A stretch of 64,000 nt of DNA from Pseudoxanthomonas koreensis_A (GCF_041890415.1 NZ_CP169056.1:2790001-2854000); one strand, 5' to 3'. Positions 35,197 to 44,146 are shown, counted from the first letter of the stretch. Notes: generated by a model not told the origin, from the sequence alone. Program-made: numbers and translations.

Positions 35197-35799
35197 TTGG
35201 CGCGGCTGAAGCGCCGGCCCGCGCGCCGCTGGCTGTGGCGCGTGCCGCTGCTGCTGGTGCTGTGGCTGGCGGGGGTCGCCACATGGATCGTGTGGGTCGG
35301 CCAGCGCGACCAGGCTGGGGCGGCCGACGCGATCATCGTGCTGGGCGCGGCCGCTTATGACGCGCGCCCTTCGCCGGTGTTCGAGGAGCGCATCCGCCAC
35401 GGGCTGGAACTGTACCGGCGCGGGCACGCACCCACGCTCCTGTTCACCGGCGGCTATGGCAACGGCGCACGCTTTGCCGAATCGCAGGTGGCGCGGCGCT
35501 ACGCGATGCGCCATGGCATTCCGGAATCGGCCATCCTGATCGAGACGGCCTCGCACACCACCCATGAAAACCTGCTGCAGGCGCGCACCCTGATGCAACG
35601 CCACGGGCTGCACCGGGCCATCGTGGTCAGCGACCCGCTGCACATGGCGCGTGCGCTGCGCCTGTGCCGGCGCCTGGGCATCGAGGCCACCGGCTCGCCC
35701 ACTCCCAGCACCCGTTTCCGCAGCTTCCAGACCCAGTGGAAGTTCCTGCTGCAGGAGGTCTATTTCTTCCATCGCGACCTGGTACAGCACGCAGCGTGA
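35197..35799 (+). CDS. YdcF-family (DUF218) membrane protein
   Basis: About 200 residues if it starts at the TTG at 35197; an ATG at 35143 would add 18 residues and neither has a convincing ribosome site. One N-terminal transmembrane helix (LLLVLWLAGVATWIVW) is followed by the DUF218 domain: AIIVLGAAAYDARPSPVFEER, LLFTGGYGNGARFAES, ASHTTHENLLQARTLM and VVSDPLHMARAL. Members such as SanA and YdcF are envelope-associated and fold like nucleotide-binding proteins; their chemistry is unsettled. It converges with bioC. Confidence 0.88.
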   Translation: MARLKRRPARRWLWRVPLLLVLWLAGVATWIVWVGQRDQAGAADAIIVLGAAAYDARPSPVFEERIRHGLELYRRGHAPTLLFTGGYGNGARFAESQVARRYAMRHGIPESAILIETASHTTHENLLQARTLMQRHGLHRAIVVSDPLHMARALRLCRRLGIEATGSPTPSTRFRSFQTQWKFLLQEVYFFHRDLVQHAA

Positions 35800-35845
35800 G
35801 CGGTGCGCGCGGACGCAGGCGGCGACCCTGCAGCGGCATGCACGC

Positions 35846-36742
35846 TCAGCGCGGGCGGCGGCGGATCGGAATCGCCGACAGCGGCACCGCCGCGATCTCC
35901 TGGCCGCCCTCGCGGATGGGCGCGCCCGGCGCAGGCGCCCAGGCCTGCGCATAGATCACCTCCCAGGTACTGGGCAGGCGCCCGTCGCCATCACGCAATG
36001 GCTCGTAAGCGGCGGCCGCCGCCGCGAAGCGCGCGCGCCCGGTCAGGCTGCGGCGGCGTGATGCCAGCGCATTGGTGGCACCGATGGCACGCAGTTCGCG
36101 CATCAGTGCCGGCAGGTCCGGATAGGTGAGGGTGAACAGGTCGCGGTCCACCACCGGGTCGCGGAAGCCGGCACCCATCAGCGCGTCGCCGAACCCGGCG
36201 ATGCTGGCAAACGGGCTGACGTGCGCGGCCGGGTCGGCACCGGCGAAGGCCTGGCGCAACTCGGACAGGGTTTCCGGGCCGAAACTCGAACACAGCAGCA
36301 GCCCACCCGGGCGCAGCACCCGGCGAAAGCCGGCGAACACGGCCGGCAGATCCTCCACCCATTGCAGGCACAGGTTGCTGAAGATCACATCCACGCTGGC
36401 CTCGGCCAACGGCAGCGCGCGCGCATCGGCGCACACCCGGGCCAGCGGCCGGCGCCATCCCGACTGCCGGCGCGCCTGGCGCAGCATCGGCAGGGCCAGG
36501 TCGATGGCCAGCACCTGCGCGCCAGGCCAGCGCTTTTTCATTGCCGCGGCCGCGTGGCCGGTGCCGCTGCCCACGTCCAGCACCACGGCCGGCACGGTGT
36601 CGTCCAGGTAGGCCAGCGACTCGAGCAGGCGCGTGCGCACCTCGGCCTGCAGCGCGGCGGCGGCGTCATAGCCGTCGGCCGCGCGCGAGAAGGCGCGGCG
36701 GATGTGGCGCGCATCGAACAGGCGCTCCATCGGCCGGTTCAT
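35846..36742 (-). CDS. bioC: malonyl-ACP O-methyltransferase BioC
   Basis: 298 residues. It methylates malonyl-ACP with S-adenosylmethionine, so that fatty-acid synthesis can build the pimeloyl chain of biotin. Motif I VVLDVGSGTGHAAAAM lies near residue 50, followed by the class I methyltransferase acidic and post-I motifs (VLAIDLALPML; VDVIFSNLCLQWVEDL). The ATG at 36742 overlaps the bioH stop as ATGA, which fixes the start. Last gene of the bioBFHC operon. Confidence 0.95.
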   Translation of the reverse strand: MNRPMERLFDARHIRRAFSRAADGYDAAAALQAEVRTRLLESLAYLDDTVPAVVLDVGSGTGHAAAAMKKRWPGAQVLAIDLALPMLRQARRQSGWRRPLARVCADARALPLAEASVDVIFSNLCLQWVEDLPAVFAGFRRVLRPGGLLLCSSFGPETLSELRQAFAGADPAAHVSPFASIAGFGDALMGAGFRDPVVDRDLFTLTYPDLPALMRELRAIGATNALASRRRSLTGRARFAAAAAAYEPLRDGDGRLPSTWEVIYAQAWAPAPGAPIREGGQEIAAVPLSAIPIRRRPR

Positions 36743-37503
36743 GGCGCCAGGCCGTCGGCAAACGCGGCCAGCTCGGCCGCCACCGCATCGGCATGGCCGA
36801 GGAACGGCGCGTGGCCGGCCCCGGCCAGCTCGACGAAGCGCGCATCCGGCGCCAGCGCGGCGGCGGCGGCCATGCCGGCCGGGTTCACCAGGCGGTCGCG
36901 GCGCCCGGCCAGCCACAGGCTGGGCACGCGCAGTGCGGACAGGGCGCGGCGCTGGTCGCTTCCATCCAGCAGGGCCAGTCCGGCGCGCAGCGCCTCTGGA
37001 TCGGGCTGGCCGCGTTCGTGCAGCAGGGTGCGCAGCGTCTTGAGTTCGGCACGGCCATGTTCGGAACCGAGCGTATCCAGGGCGATGAAGCGGTCCAGGG
37101 TGCCGCTGAAGTCACGTCCCAGTTCGTCGCCGAAGCGTTCGAACACCGAACGCTCCACCGCGTGCGGCCAGTCCGGCCCGCGCACGAAGCGCGGCGTGGC
37201 CGCGACCATCGCCAACCCGCGCACTCCCGGCAGGCTGGCTGCCGCACGCAGGGCGAATACGCCGCCCAGCGACCAGCCCAGCCAGATTGCCGGGGGGGTA
37301 CGCGCGGCAATGGCGCTGACCACCGCGGCCGGGTCCAGGGTCTGGTCCGGATCGCGGCTGAAGCCATGCCCGGGCAGGTCGACCAGGTGCAGGCGGAAAT
37401 GCGGCGCCAGGCGCCGGGCCAGCGGCGCGAACACGCCGCCGTGCAGCGCCCAGCCATGGATCAGCACCAGGTCCGGGCCGCTGCCGAGGGTTTCGATGTG
37501 CAT
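36739..37503 (-). CDS. bioH: pimeloyl-ACP methyl ester carboxylesterase BioH
   Basis: A 254-residue alpha/beta hydrolase that cleaves the methyl ester of pimeloyl-ACP to end chain building for biotin. The nucleophile elbow is GWSLGG with Ser near 79, the oxyanion region is LIHGWALHGG, and the catalytic His is in GHAPFLGH near the C-terminus. The size fits BioH. It starts at 37503 (MHIETLGSG), about 100 bp after bioF, and overlaps bioC by 4 bp. Confidence 0.95.
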   Translation of the reverse strand: MHIETLGSGPDLVLIHGWALHGGVFAPLARRLAPHFRLHLVDLPGHGFSRDPDQTLDPAAVVSAIAARTPPAIWLGWSLGGVFALRAAASLPGVRGLAMVAATPRFVRGPDWPHAVERSVFERFGDELGRDFSGTLDRFIALDTLGSEHGRAELKTLRTLLHERGQPDPEALRAGLALLDGSDQRRALSALRVPSLWLAGRRDRLVNPAGMAAAAALAPDARFVELAGAGHAPFLGHADAVAAELAAFADGLAP

Positions 37504-37604
37504 GGTGCGCAATTGTCGCCGATACGGCCGCACGCGCGCGATGCCATGGTGGCGCCGGGTGTGGCCACCGTGGCGCGGCGGCGCGTGCACGCCCAGCCCG
37601 GCGG

Positions 37605-38795
37605 CTAGGCTCCCCGGGCGACCTGTTCGCGCGCGTCGGCGATGGCAACCACCAGCGCCTGCACCTGCTGCGGCGTGTGCAGCGTCGAGAAGGTCACGCG
37701 CAACCGCGATTGCCCCTCCGGCACGGTCGGCGGGCGGATCGCGCCGACCAGGAAGCCGGCCTGCTCCAGCGCCGCGGACATGGCGCTGGCCACCGCCTCG
37801 CTGCCGCACAGTACCGGCTGGATCGGCGTATTGGACGGCATCAGCTCCAGGCCCAGGCGGCCGGCGCTGGTACGGAACAGGGCCACCAGCTCATACAGGC
37901 GCTCGCGCCGCCAGTCGTCGCGCCGGGCCAGCTTCACCGCCGCCAGTGCGGCTGCGGCCTGCGCGGGCGGCAGCGCGGTGGTGTAGATGTAGGGCCGGGC
38001 ATTGCCGGCCAGGTGTTCGACCAGTTCGGCATCGCCGGCGACCAGCGCGCCGTAGCCCCCCAGGGCCTTGCCCAAGGTGACCAGTTGCAGCGGCACGTCT
38101 TCCACGCCCAACCCTGCTTCGGCCACGCTGCCGCGCCCCTGCGCGCCAACCACGCCGATGCCGTGCGCATCGTCCACGTACAGCAGGGCCTGCTCGCTGC
38201 GCGCCACCTGCGCCAGCGCGCGCAGCGGGGCGATGTCGCCATCCATCGAGAACACGCCGTCGGTGGCCAGCATCGCCGCGCCGCCCGTGGCACTGCGCAA
38301 CTGGCGCAGGGCGCCTTCGGCATCCACGTGCGGGTAGCGGCGCAGGCGGCACCCGGCCAGGCGGGTGGCGTCGATCAGGCTGGCATGGTTGAGCCGGTCC
38401 TGGACGCAGACGTCCTCCTCTTCGGTCAGCAACGCCTGCTGCACCGCCAGGTTGGCGGCAAACCCGCTGCCGAACAGCAGCGCGCGCGGCACTTCCAGCC
38501 ATTCGGCCACTTCGCGTTCGAGCTGCTCGTGCAGGGTGTGGTGGCCGCACACCAGGTGCGAGGCGGTGGAGCCGGCGCCCTCGCGCGCCGCCGCGTCCTG
38601 GAGCGCGGCGGCAACCTCGAACTGCAAGGCCAGCCCGAGGTAGTCGTTGCTGCAGAAGCCGGCCAGCCAGCGACCATCGACCTCCAGCTGGACGCCGTCA
38701 CGGCGGGTGACGATGCGGCGCCGGCGCTGGCGCCCCTGGGCGGCGCGTTCTTCGGCGTGCGCCTGGACGCGCTCGTGGATATCGGTGCGGCTCAT
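37605..38795 (-). CDS. bioF: 8-amino-7-oxononanoate synthase
   Basis: A 396-residue PLP enzyme of the alpha-oxoamine synthase family. It condenses pimeloyl-ACP with alanine to give 8-amino-7-oxononanoate. The PLP lysine is Lys243 in VTLGKALGGYGA; the substrate-binding SNDYLGLA and the YVDDAHGIGVVG segment are conserved. GGGGGG lies at good spacing before the ATG at 38795; an ATG two codons earlier (38801) would be too close to it. It follows bioB by 53 bp. Confidence 0.96.
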   Translation of the reverse strand: MSRTDIHERVQAHAEERAAQGRQRRRRIVTRRDGVQLEVDGRWLAGFCSNDYLGLALQFEVAAALQDAAAREGAGSTASHLVCGHHTLHEQLEREVAEWLEVPRALLFGSGFAANLAVQQALLTEEEDVCVQDRLNHASLIDATRLAGCRLRRYPHVDAEGALRQLRSATGGAAMLATDGVFSMDGDIAPLRALAQVARSEQALLYVDDAHGIGVVGAQGRGSVAEAGLGVEDVPLQLVTLGKALGGYGALVAGDAELVEHLAGNARPYIYTTALPPAQAAAALAAVKLARRDDWRRERLYELVALFRTSAGRLGLELMPSNTPIQPVLCGSEAVASAMSAALEQAGFLVGAIRPPTVPEGQSRLRVTFSTLHTPQQVQALVVAIADAREQVARGA

Positions 38796-38848
38796 CGGCA
38801 TTCCCCCCTGGAATCGGCCGACGGACAACCCGTCGACCCGCGCCCGGA

Positions 38849-39880
38849 TTATGCAGCGCAGCCGCAGGCCGGGGCGGTTATGTCGGCATGCACTGTGGCG
38901 GGGCCGTCGTGGCCGTCCGCATCGACCTGCACCGGCATCGGCTCCAGGCCCAGGCGCGTGAACAGGGCCTGGTCGCGCTCCACGTCCGGATTGCCGGTGG
39001 TCAGCAGCTTCTCGCCGTAGAAGATGGAGTTGGCCCCGGCCATGAAGCACAGCGCCTGCAGCTCGTCGCTCATCGCCTCGCGGCCGGCCGACAGCCGCAC
39101 CATCGAGTGCGGCATGGTGATCCGGGCCACGGCGATGGTGCGCACGAACTCGAACGGGTCCAGCTCGCTGGTGCCGGCCAGCGGCGTGCCGGGCACCTGC
39201 ACCAGGCGGTTGATCGGCACCGAGTCCGGGTGTGCCGGCAGGTTGGCCAGCGCCTGCAGCAGGCCGGCACGCTGGGCCCGGCTCTCGCCCATGCCGACGA
39301 TGCCGCCGCAGCAGGTCTTCAGCCCGGCGTCGCGCACGTGGCCCAGGGTGTCCAGGCGGTCCTGGTACTGGCGGGTCTGGACGATGTCGCCGTAGAACTC
39401 CGGCGCGGTATCCAGGTTGTGGTTGTAGTAATCCAGGCCGGCCTCGCGCAACGCCTGCGCCTGGCCGGGCGAAAGCATGCCCAGGGTGGCGCAGGTCTCC
39501 AGGCCCAGCGCCTTCACCCCGGCGATCATCGCCGCCACCTTCGGGATGTCGCGGTCCTTGGGGCTGCGCCAGGCGGCGCCCATGCAGAAGCGCGAGGCGC
39601 CGGCGGCCCTGGCCTGGCGGGCCTTTTCCAGTACCTGGTCGGTTTCCATCAGCTTGGTCGGGTCCACGCCGGTGTGGTAGCGCTGCGCCTGCGGGCAATA
39701 GGCGCAATCCTCCGGGCAGCCACCGGTCTTGACCGACAGCAGGGTCGAAACCTGGACCTGGGCCGGGTTGAAATGCGCCCGATGGACCGTGGCGGCGCGG
39801 AACAGCAGTTCCGGCAGCGGCAGGTCGAACAGCGCGAGCAATTCCTCGCGACGCCAGTCGTGGCGGATTTCCGAAGCCAT
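38849..39880 (-). CDS. bioB: biotin synthase
   Basis: A 343-residue radical-SAM enzyme that inserts sulfur into dethiobiotin. The SAM-binding [4Fe-4S] cysteines are Cys55, Cys59 and Cys62 (GGCPEDCAYCPQ). Later Cys residues and the YNHNLDTAPEFY segment also match BioB. First gene of bioBFHC. A promoter with a perfect TTGACA lies upstream (39922-39950). It is divergent from comF, and bioA and bioD are not in the window. Confidence 0.97.
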   Translation of the reverse strand: MASEIRHDWRREELLALFDLPLPELLFRAATVHRAHFNPAQVQVSTLLSVKTGGCPEDCAYCPQAQRYHTGVDPTKLMETDQVLEKARQARAAGASRFCMGAAWRSPKDRDIPKVAAMIAGVKALGLETCATLGMLSPGQAQALREAGLDYYNHNLDTAPEFYGDIVQTRQYQDRLDTLGHVRDAGLKTCCGGIVGMGESRAQRAGLLQALANLPAHPDSVPINRLVQVPGTPLAGTSELDPFEFVRTIAVARITMPHSMVRLSAGREAMSDELQALCFMAGANSIFYGEKLLTTGNPDVERDQALFTRLGLEPMPVQVDADGHDGPATVHADITAPACGCAA

Positions 39881-39921
39881 GGAGCGGGGTTCCCTGACGG
39901 CCGCGGCGGCCGGACCCGGGC

Positions 39922-39950
39922 AGTCTGGAAAGCGTCCCCGCCACTGTCAA
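39922..39950 (-). promoter_or_regulatory. probable bioBFHC promoter
   Basis: Minus strand: TTGACA (39950-39945), 17-bp spacer, CAGACT (39927-39922). The -35 is perfect; the -10 matches three of six. The predicted start is about 33 nt before the bioB ATG. No BirA-type palindrome overlaps it. Confidence 0.45.
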
Positions 39951-39966
39951 CCTGGAGACCCCCGCA

Positions 39967-40689
39967 ATGGTTTACGGCCTCCGCCGGCACCTGGCCGTCG
40001 CCGCAACCCGGGTCGCCGGCCTGGGCGCTGCCCTGCTGCCGCCGCGCTGCCTGCTGTGCGGCGAGCCGGGCACCGCCAGCCTGGACCTGTGCGCGGCCTG
40101 CCACCAGGCACTGCCGCGCAACCAGCCGGCCTGCGTGCGCTGCGCCCTGCCGCTGGCCGCAGCGGGCACCTGCGGCGCATGCCTGCATCGGCCGCCGCTG
40201 CTGGCCACGGTGCGCGCGGCCTTCGTCTACACGGCGCCGCTGGACCGGCTGTTGCCACGCTACAAGTTCCGTGGCGACCTGGCCGCCGGCCGGCTGCTCG
40301 CCCGGCTGATGCTCGCCGAAGTGGCCGGTTGCGACCCGCCGCAGGCCCTGGTGCCGGTGCCGCTGCACCGGGCGCGCCTGCGCCGCCGCGGCTACGACCA
40401 GGCGCTGGAACTGGCCCGGCCGCTGGCCGCGGCGCTGGGCCTGCCTGTGCACGACAGCCTGCTGCGCCGGGTGCGGGCCACCGCGGCCCAATCGGAACTG
40501 GACGCCACCGCCCGCCGCCGCAACCTGCATGGTGCCTTCCAGGCCCGCAGCCGCGGCCCGGTCCCCGCGCATGTGGTGCTGGTCGATGACGTCATGACCA
40601 CCGGCGCGACCCTGCACGCGGCCGCCACCGCACTGCGCCGGGCCGGGGTGGCGCGGGTGGATGCGTGGGTCTGTGCGAGGGCCCCATGA
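39967..40689 (+). CDS. comF: ComF-family phosphoribosyltransferase-like protein
   Basis: 240 residues. An N-terminal zinc-finger region with paired cysteines (CLLCGEPG, CAACHQ, CVRCALPL, CGACLH) is followed by a type I phosphoribosyltransferase fold with the PRPP motif VVLVDDVMTTGATL. ComF is needed for DNA uptake in naturally competent bacteria, acting on the cytoplasmic side, though many non-competent species carry it (GntX in E. coli). No other competence gene is nearby. It sits divergent from bioB, the usual place for this family in gammaproteobacteria. Confidence 0.93.
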   Translation: MVYGLRRHLAVAATRVAGLGAALLPPRCLLCGEPGTASLDLCAACHQALPRNQPACVRCALPLAAAGTCGACLHRPPLLATVRAAFVYTAPLDRLLPRYKFRGDLAAGRLLARLMLAEVAGCDPPQALVPVPLHRARLRRRGYDQALELARPLAAALGLPVHDSLLRRVRATAAQSELDATARRRNLHGAFQARSRGPVPAHVVLVDDVMTTGATLHAAATALRRAGVARVDAWVCARAP

Positions 40690-40784
40690 CAGGGCTGCAC
40701 TCCGGAGGCGGCGCACCGCCAGCCGATCCCCGCCGGGCCATGCCGGGGCGACGCGGCCGCCTCGCGGCACCGGGGCGGCGGCGC

Positions 40785-41690
40785 CTACGCGAGCAGGTAA
40801 TGCCCGGCGATTCCCGCGAATACCGCAGCGCCGACCCAGTTGTTGTGCAGGAATGCGCGGAAGCACGCGCCCCGTTCGCGACGCCGTGCCATCCAGAACT
40901 CCCAGGCCACCAGCAGCACGGCCACGCCCAGCCCGCACCAGTACGCCAGGCCGAGCCCGGCCTGCCGCCCCACCAGCGCCAGTGCCAGCAGCATCAGCAC
41001 GTACAGCACGCCTTGCGCCACCAGGTCCAGGTCGCCGAACAGGATGGCGGTGGACTTGGCACCTGCGCGGATGTCGTCGTCGCGGTCGACCATCGCGTAC
41101 CAGGTGTCGTAGGCGGTGGCCCACAGGATGTTGCCGCAGTACAGCAACCAGGCCAGCGCCGGCACCTCGCCGGTGACCGCGGCGAACGCCATCGGGATGC
41201 CCCAGCCGAAGGCCATGCCCAGGTACACCTGCGGCAGGTAGGTATGGCGCTTGAGGTAGGGATAGGTCGCGGCCAGGAACAGGCCCACCAGGCTCAGCCA
41301 GATGGTCAGCCGGTTGAGCCAGAGCACCAGCACGAATGCCACCAGCATCAGCCCGGCAAACACCGCCAGCGCCTCGCGCGTGGACACCGCGCCGGTGGCC
41401 AGCGGGCGATGCCGGGTGCGCGCGACCCGGCCATCCAGCCAGCGGTCGGCGTAGTCGTTGATCACGCAGCCGGCCGAGCGGGTCAGCCAGACCCCGGCGG
41501 TGAACACGAACAGGATCCACAGCGGCGGGCGTCCATCAGCAGCCAGCCACAGCGCCCACCAGGTCGGCCACAGCAGCAGCAGCACGCCGATCGGCCGATC
41601 GCCCCGGATCAAGGTCCAGTAGAGGCCCAGGCGTGCGCGCCAGGGGGGTGGCGGCGCGGGGATCGGGGCTTCGTAACGTTCGTAGGTCAT
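40785..41690 (-). CDS. ubiA: 4-hydroxybenzoate polyprenyltransferase
   Basis: A 301-residue integral membrane prenyltransferase that joins the polyprenyl tail to 4-hydroxybenzoate in ubiquinone synthesis. Eight to nine hydrophobic helices. The two Mg-diphosphate-binding Asp motifs are visible as NDYADRWLDG and DRDDDIRAGAKST. The GDRPIGVLLLLWPTWWAL opening is typical of UbiA. Full length; no partner ubi gene (such as ubiC) is adjacent. Confidence 0.96.
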   Translation of the reverse strand: MTYERYEAPIPAPPPPWRARLGLYWTLIRGDRPIGVLLLLWPTWWALWLAADGRPPLWILFVFTAGVWLTRSAGCVINDYADRWLDGRVARTRHRPLATGAVSTREALAVFAGLMLVAFVLVLWLNRLTIWLSLVGLFLAATYPYLKRHTYLPQVYLGMAFGWGIPMAFAAVTGEVPALAWLLYCGNILWATAYDTWYAMVDRDDDIRAGAKSTAILFGDLDLVAQGVLYVLMLLALALVGRQAGLGLAYWCGLGVAVLLVAWEFWMARRRERGACFRAFLHNNWVGAAVFAGIAGHYLLA

Positions 41691-41788
41691 GGGCGGGAGT
41701 CTAGCGTCCGCGAAGGCGGCCCCGGATTCACCGGCCGCTCATCTGTGCCCGCCCACGCTGCAGTTTCGGACCTGCCAGGGAGACAGGC

Positions 41789-42820
41789 ATGAAAGCCGTG
41801 CGTTTCGTCCGGACCGGCCAGCCGGCCGAGATCGTGGACATTCCCAAGCCGATGCCGGGGCCGGGCGAGGTGCTGCTGAAGATCGCCGGAGCCGGCGTGT
41901 GCCACTCGGACCTGCACATCCTGGACGAGGACCTCGGCCTGAAGGGGCCGTTCGTGCTGGGCCACGAGAACGCAGGCTGGGTCGCGGCCCTGGGCCTGGG
42001 CGTGAAGGACTGGAAGGAAGGTGATGCGGTCGCGGTCTACGGCCCCTGGGGATGCGGCCATTGCCACAGCTGCCAGCGCTCGTCCGAGAACTACTGCCAC
42101 AACCACGCAAGCCTGGGGACCATGGGCGGCGGCCTGGGTTCGGATGGCGGCATGGCCGAGTACATGCTGGTGCCCTCGGCGCGGCAGCTGGTGGCGCTGG
42201 ACGACCTGGACCCGGTGCTGGCCGCACCGCTGTCCGATGCCGCGCTCACGCCCTACCACGCCATCAAGCAGGCGCTGCCGCTGCTCACGCCCGACGCCAC
42301 CGTGGTGGTGATCGGCATCGGCGGCCTGGGGCACATGGCGGTGCAACTGCTGCAGGCGCTGACCCCGGCCACCCTGGTGGCGGGCGACATCGACCCGGCC
42401 AAGCTCGAGCACGCCCGTGCGCTGGGAGTGAGCCACACCCTGGACACGCGCGATGCCGACGCAGCCGCCGAGGCGATCGCCGCGATCGCAGGTCCGCGCG
42501 GCGCAGCCGTGGTGCTGGACTTCGTGGGCGCCCAGGCCACGGTGGACCTGGGCGTCCGGGTGGTGGGCCGCGACAGCCGCCTGAGCGTGGTCGGCCTGGG
42601 CGGCGGCGTGGTGCAGTACGCGGCCAACCAGCCACCTTATGGATGCCAGGTCAGCGTGCCCTACTGGGGCTCGCGCACCGAGCTATTGGAAGTGATCGCA
42701 CTGGCCCGGGCCGGGCGCATCCGCTCCGAAGTAGAGACCTTTCCCCTGGAGCAGGCGCAGGACGTCTACCAGCGCCTGCGCGAGGGCCGGATCCGCGGGC
42801 GCGCGGTCCTGGTGCCCTGA
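41789..42820 (+). CDS. zinc-dependent alcohol dehydrogenase
   Basis: A 343-residue medium-chain dehydrogenase/reductase. The catalytic zinc ligands are Cys in GVCHSDLH and His/Glu in GHENAGW. The structural zinc site is the four-Cys loop CGHCHSCQRSSENYC. The Rossmann motif VIGIGGLGHMAVQ binds NAD(P). AGGGAG precedes the ATG. Related enzymes oxidise primary alcohols or reduce aldehydes; the exact substrate cannot be read. Monocistronic, followed by the tRNA-Arg gene. Confidence 0.9.
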   Translation: MKAVRFVRTGQPAEIVDIPKPMPGPGEVLLKIAGAGVCHSDLHILDEDLGLKGPFVLGHENAGWVAALGLGVKDWKEGDAVAVYGPWGCGHCHSCQRSSENYCHNHASLGTMGGGLGSDGGMAEYMLVPSARQLVALDDLDPVLAAPLSDAALTPYHAIKQALPLLTPDATVVVIGIGGLGHMAVQLLQALTPATLVAGDIDPAKLEHARALGVSHTLDTRDADAAAEAIAAIAGPRGAAVVLDFVGAQATVDLGVRVVGRDSRLSVVGLGGGVVQYAANQPPYGCQVSVPYWGSRTELLEVIALARAGRIRSEVETFPLEQAQDVYQRLREGRIRGRAVLVP

Positions 42821-42862
42821 GTGCGGGCGGGTCCGGCGGCGTTTCGGGGAAATGTTTTCCGC

Positions 42863-42868
42863 TACACT
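42863..42868 (+). promoter_or_regulatory. -10 box of the tRNA-Arg promoter
   Basis: TACACT, ten bases before the 5' end of the tRNA. The matching -35 region is weak (around 42840-42847), so only the -10 is claimed. Confidence 0.4.
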
Positions 42869-42878
42869 AGCCGGCCAC

Positions 42879-42955
42879 GCGCCCGTAGCTCAGCCGGATA
42901 GAGTAGTGGCTTCCGAAGCCATTGGTCGGGGGTTCGAATCCCTCCGGGCGCGCCA
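42879..42955 (+). tRNA. tRNA-Arg (anticodon CCG)
   Basis: A 77-nt cloverleaf with CCA encoded. The acceptor stem GCGCCCG pairs with CGGGCGC, discriminator G. The D arm is GCTC...GAGT, and the anticodon loop TTCCGAA gives CCG, which reads CGG arginine codons. The T arm is GGGGGTTCGAATCCCTC-like with the standard TTCGAAT. It ends 24 bp before the LacI-family gene. I found no second copy of its 3' end in the window, so there is no sign of integration here. Confidence 0.97.
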
Positions 42956-42979
42956 TCCGACCCGTGCTCCGAGAGAGCG

Positions 42980-44023
42980 ATGTCCAAGCGCGAACGCCAG
43001 AATCCCGGCGCGGTGACGATCCTGGACGTGGCCCGGCACGCCGGCGTCTCGCCGATGACCGCCTCGCGTGTCATCAACGGCAATCCCCGGGTGGGCCAGG
43101 ACCTGCGCGACCGGGTGCAGGCGTCGGTCAAGCTGCTCGGCTACCGGCCCAACCTGGCCGGGCGCTCGCTGCGCACCACCAGTTCGGCGCGCATCGGCGT
43201 GCTCTACAGCAACCCCTCGGCGGCCTACCTCAACGAGCTGATGCTCGGCGTCCTCGAGCAGAGCAGCCTGAGCGGGGCCCAGGTACTGGTGGAAAAGTGC
43301 GGCGGCATCGCCAGCCAGCGCGCGGCCACCCGGCGGCTGCTGGAAGCGGGGGTGGACGGCATCATCCTGCCGCCGCCGCTGTGCGACGCGCCCCAGACCC
43401 TGCAGGAGCTGGACGAGCGCGGCATCCCGGTGGTCGCGGTGGCCGGCGCCCAGGTGGCCGGCGTGTCCTCGGTGCGGATCGACGACTACCAGGGCGCGCG
43501 CGCCATGACCCGCTACCTGCTGGAGCTGGGCCATACCCGGATCGGCTTCATCCAGGGCGACCCGGACCACACCGCCGCGCAACTGCGGCGCCAGGCCTTC
43601 CTCGACACCCTGGCCGAGTCGGGGATCCAGTTGCCCGACGACCACATGGTGGTGGGCATGTTCACCTACCGCTCGGGGCTGGCCGCTGCCCGCCAGTTGC
43701 TCGAACTGGACCCGCGCCCGACCGCCATCTTCTGCAGCAACGACGACATGGCCGCCGCGGCCATGGCGGTGGCCCACGGCACCGGCGTGCGCATCCCCGA
43801 TGAACTCACCGTGGTCGGTTTCGACGACACCCCGGTGGCCACCACGCTGTGGCCGGAGCTGACCACCATCCGCCAGCCGGTGACGGCCATGGGCAAGAGC
43901 GCGGTGGCGCTGATGCTGGAGGAAATCCGCGCACGTCGTGCCGGCCGCCACCGCGACGCCACCCACCAGGTGATGAAGCACGCCTTGGTCAAGCGCCAAT
44001 CCTCCGCAGCCCTGGCCTCGTGA
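42980..44023 (+). CDS. LacI-family transcriptional regulator
   Basis: 347 residues. An N-terminal LacI helix-turn-helix (TILDVARHAGVSPMTASRVI, about 13-32) and hinge (GYRPNLAGRSL) are followed by a periplasmic-binding-protein-like sugar domain (about 70-335) containing IGFIQGDPDHTAAQLRR and VVGFDDTPVATTLWPELTT. It should repress in the absence of a sugar effector. The genes around it (AGE epimerase, fructokinase, FucP-like transporter) and two palindromes at 44069 and 47725 suggest it controls mannose/fructose use; that is inference. Confidence 0.94.
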   Translation: MSKRERQNPGAVTILDVARHAGVSPMTASRVINGNPRVGQDLRDRVQASVKLLGYRPNLAGRSLRTTSSARIGVLYSNPSAAYLNELMLGVLEQSSLSGAQVLVEKCGGIASQRAATRRLLEAGVDGIILPPPLCDAPQTLQELDERGIPVVAVAGAQVAGVSSVRIDDYQGARAMTRYLLELGHTRIGFIQGDPDHTAAQLRRQAFLDTLAESGIQLPDDHMVVGMFTYRSGLAAARQLLELDPRPTAIFCSNDDMAAAAMAVAHGTGVRIPDELTVVGFDDTPVATTLWPELTTIRQPVTAMGKSAVALMLEEIRARRAGRHRDATHQVMKHALVKRQSSAALAS

Positions 44024-44068
44024 CCGGGGGCCCGGCCGGCGCGCACGCATTCACCATGCACCATCGGT

Positions 44069-44080
44069 GGTAACCTTACC
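44069..44080. promoter_or_regulatory. operator-like palindrome upstream of the epimerase gene
   Basis: GGTAACCTTACC: arms GGTAA/TTACC around CC, 67-78 bp upstream of the epimerase ATG. It resembles the site at 47725-47737 upstream of the transporter and the general shape of LacI-family operators (short arms around a central CG or similar). Confidence 0.3.
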
Positions 44081-44146
44081 TCGCCCGCTGCCGCGGGTGT
44101 TTCCGGGCACACGCCGGGAGCTTCCCCCGTCGCAGGAACCGTGCGC

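Noticed and set aside
39881..39966. BirA-type biotin operator in the bioB-comF gap
   Set aside because: No long TTGTAAACC-like palindrome is present; only a sigma-70-like promoter is seen.
42879..42955. tRNA-Arg as the attachment site of an integrated sugar island
   Set aside because: No repeat of the tRNA 3' end, no integrase and no change in base composition downstream.
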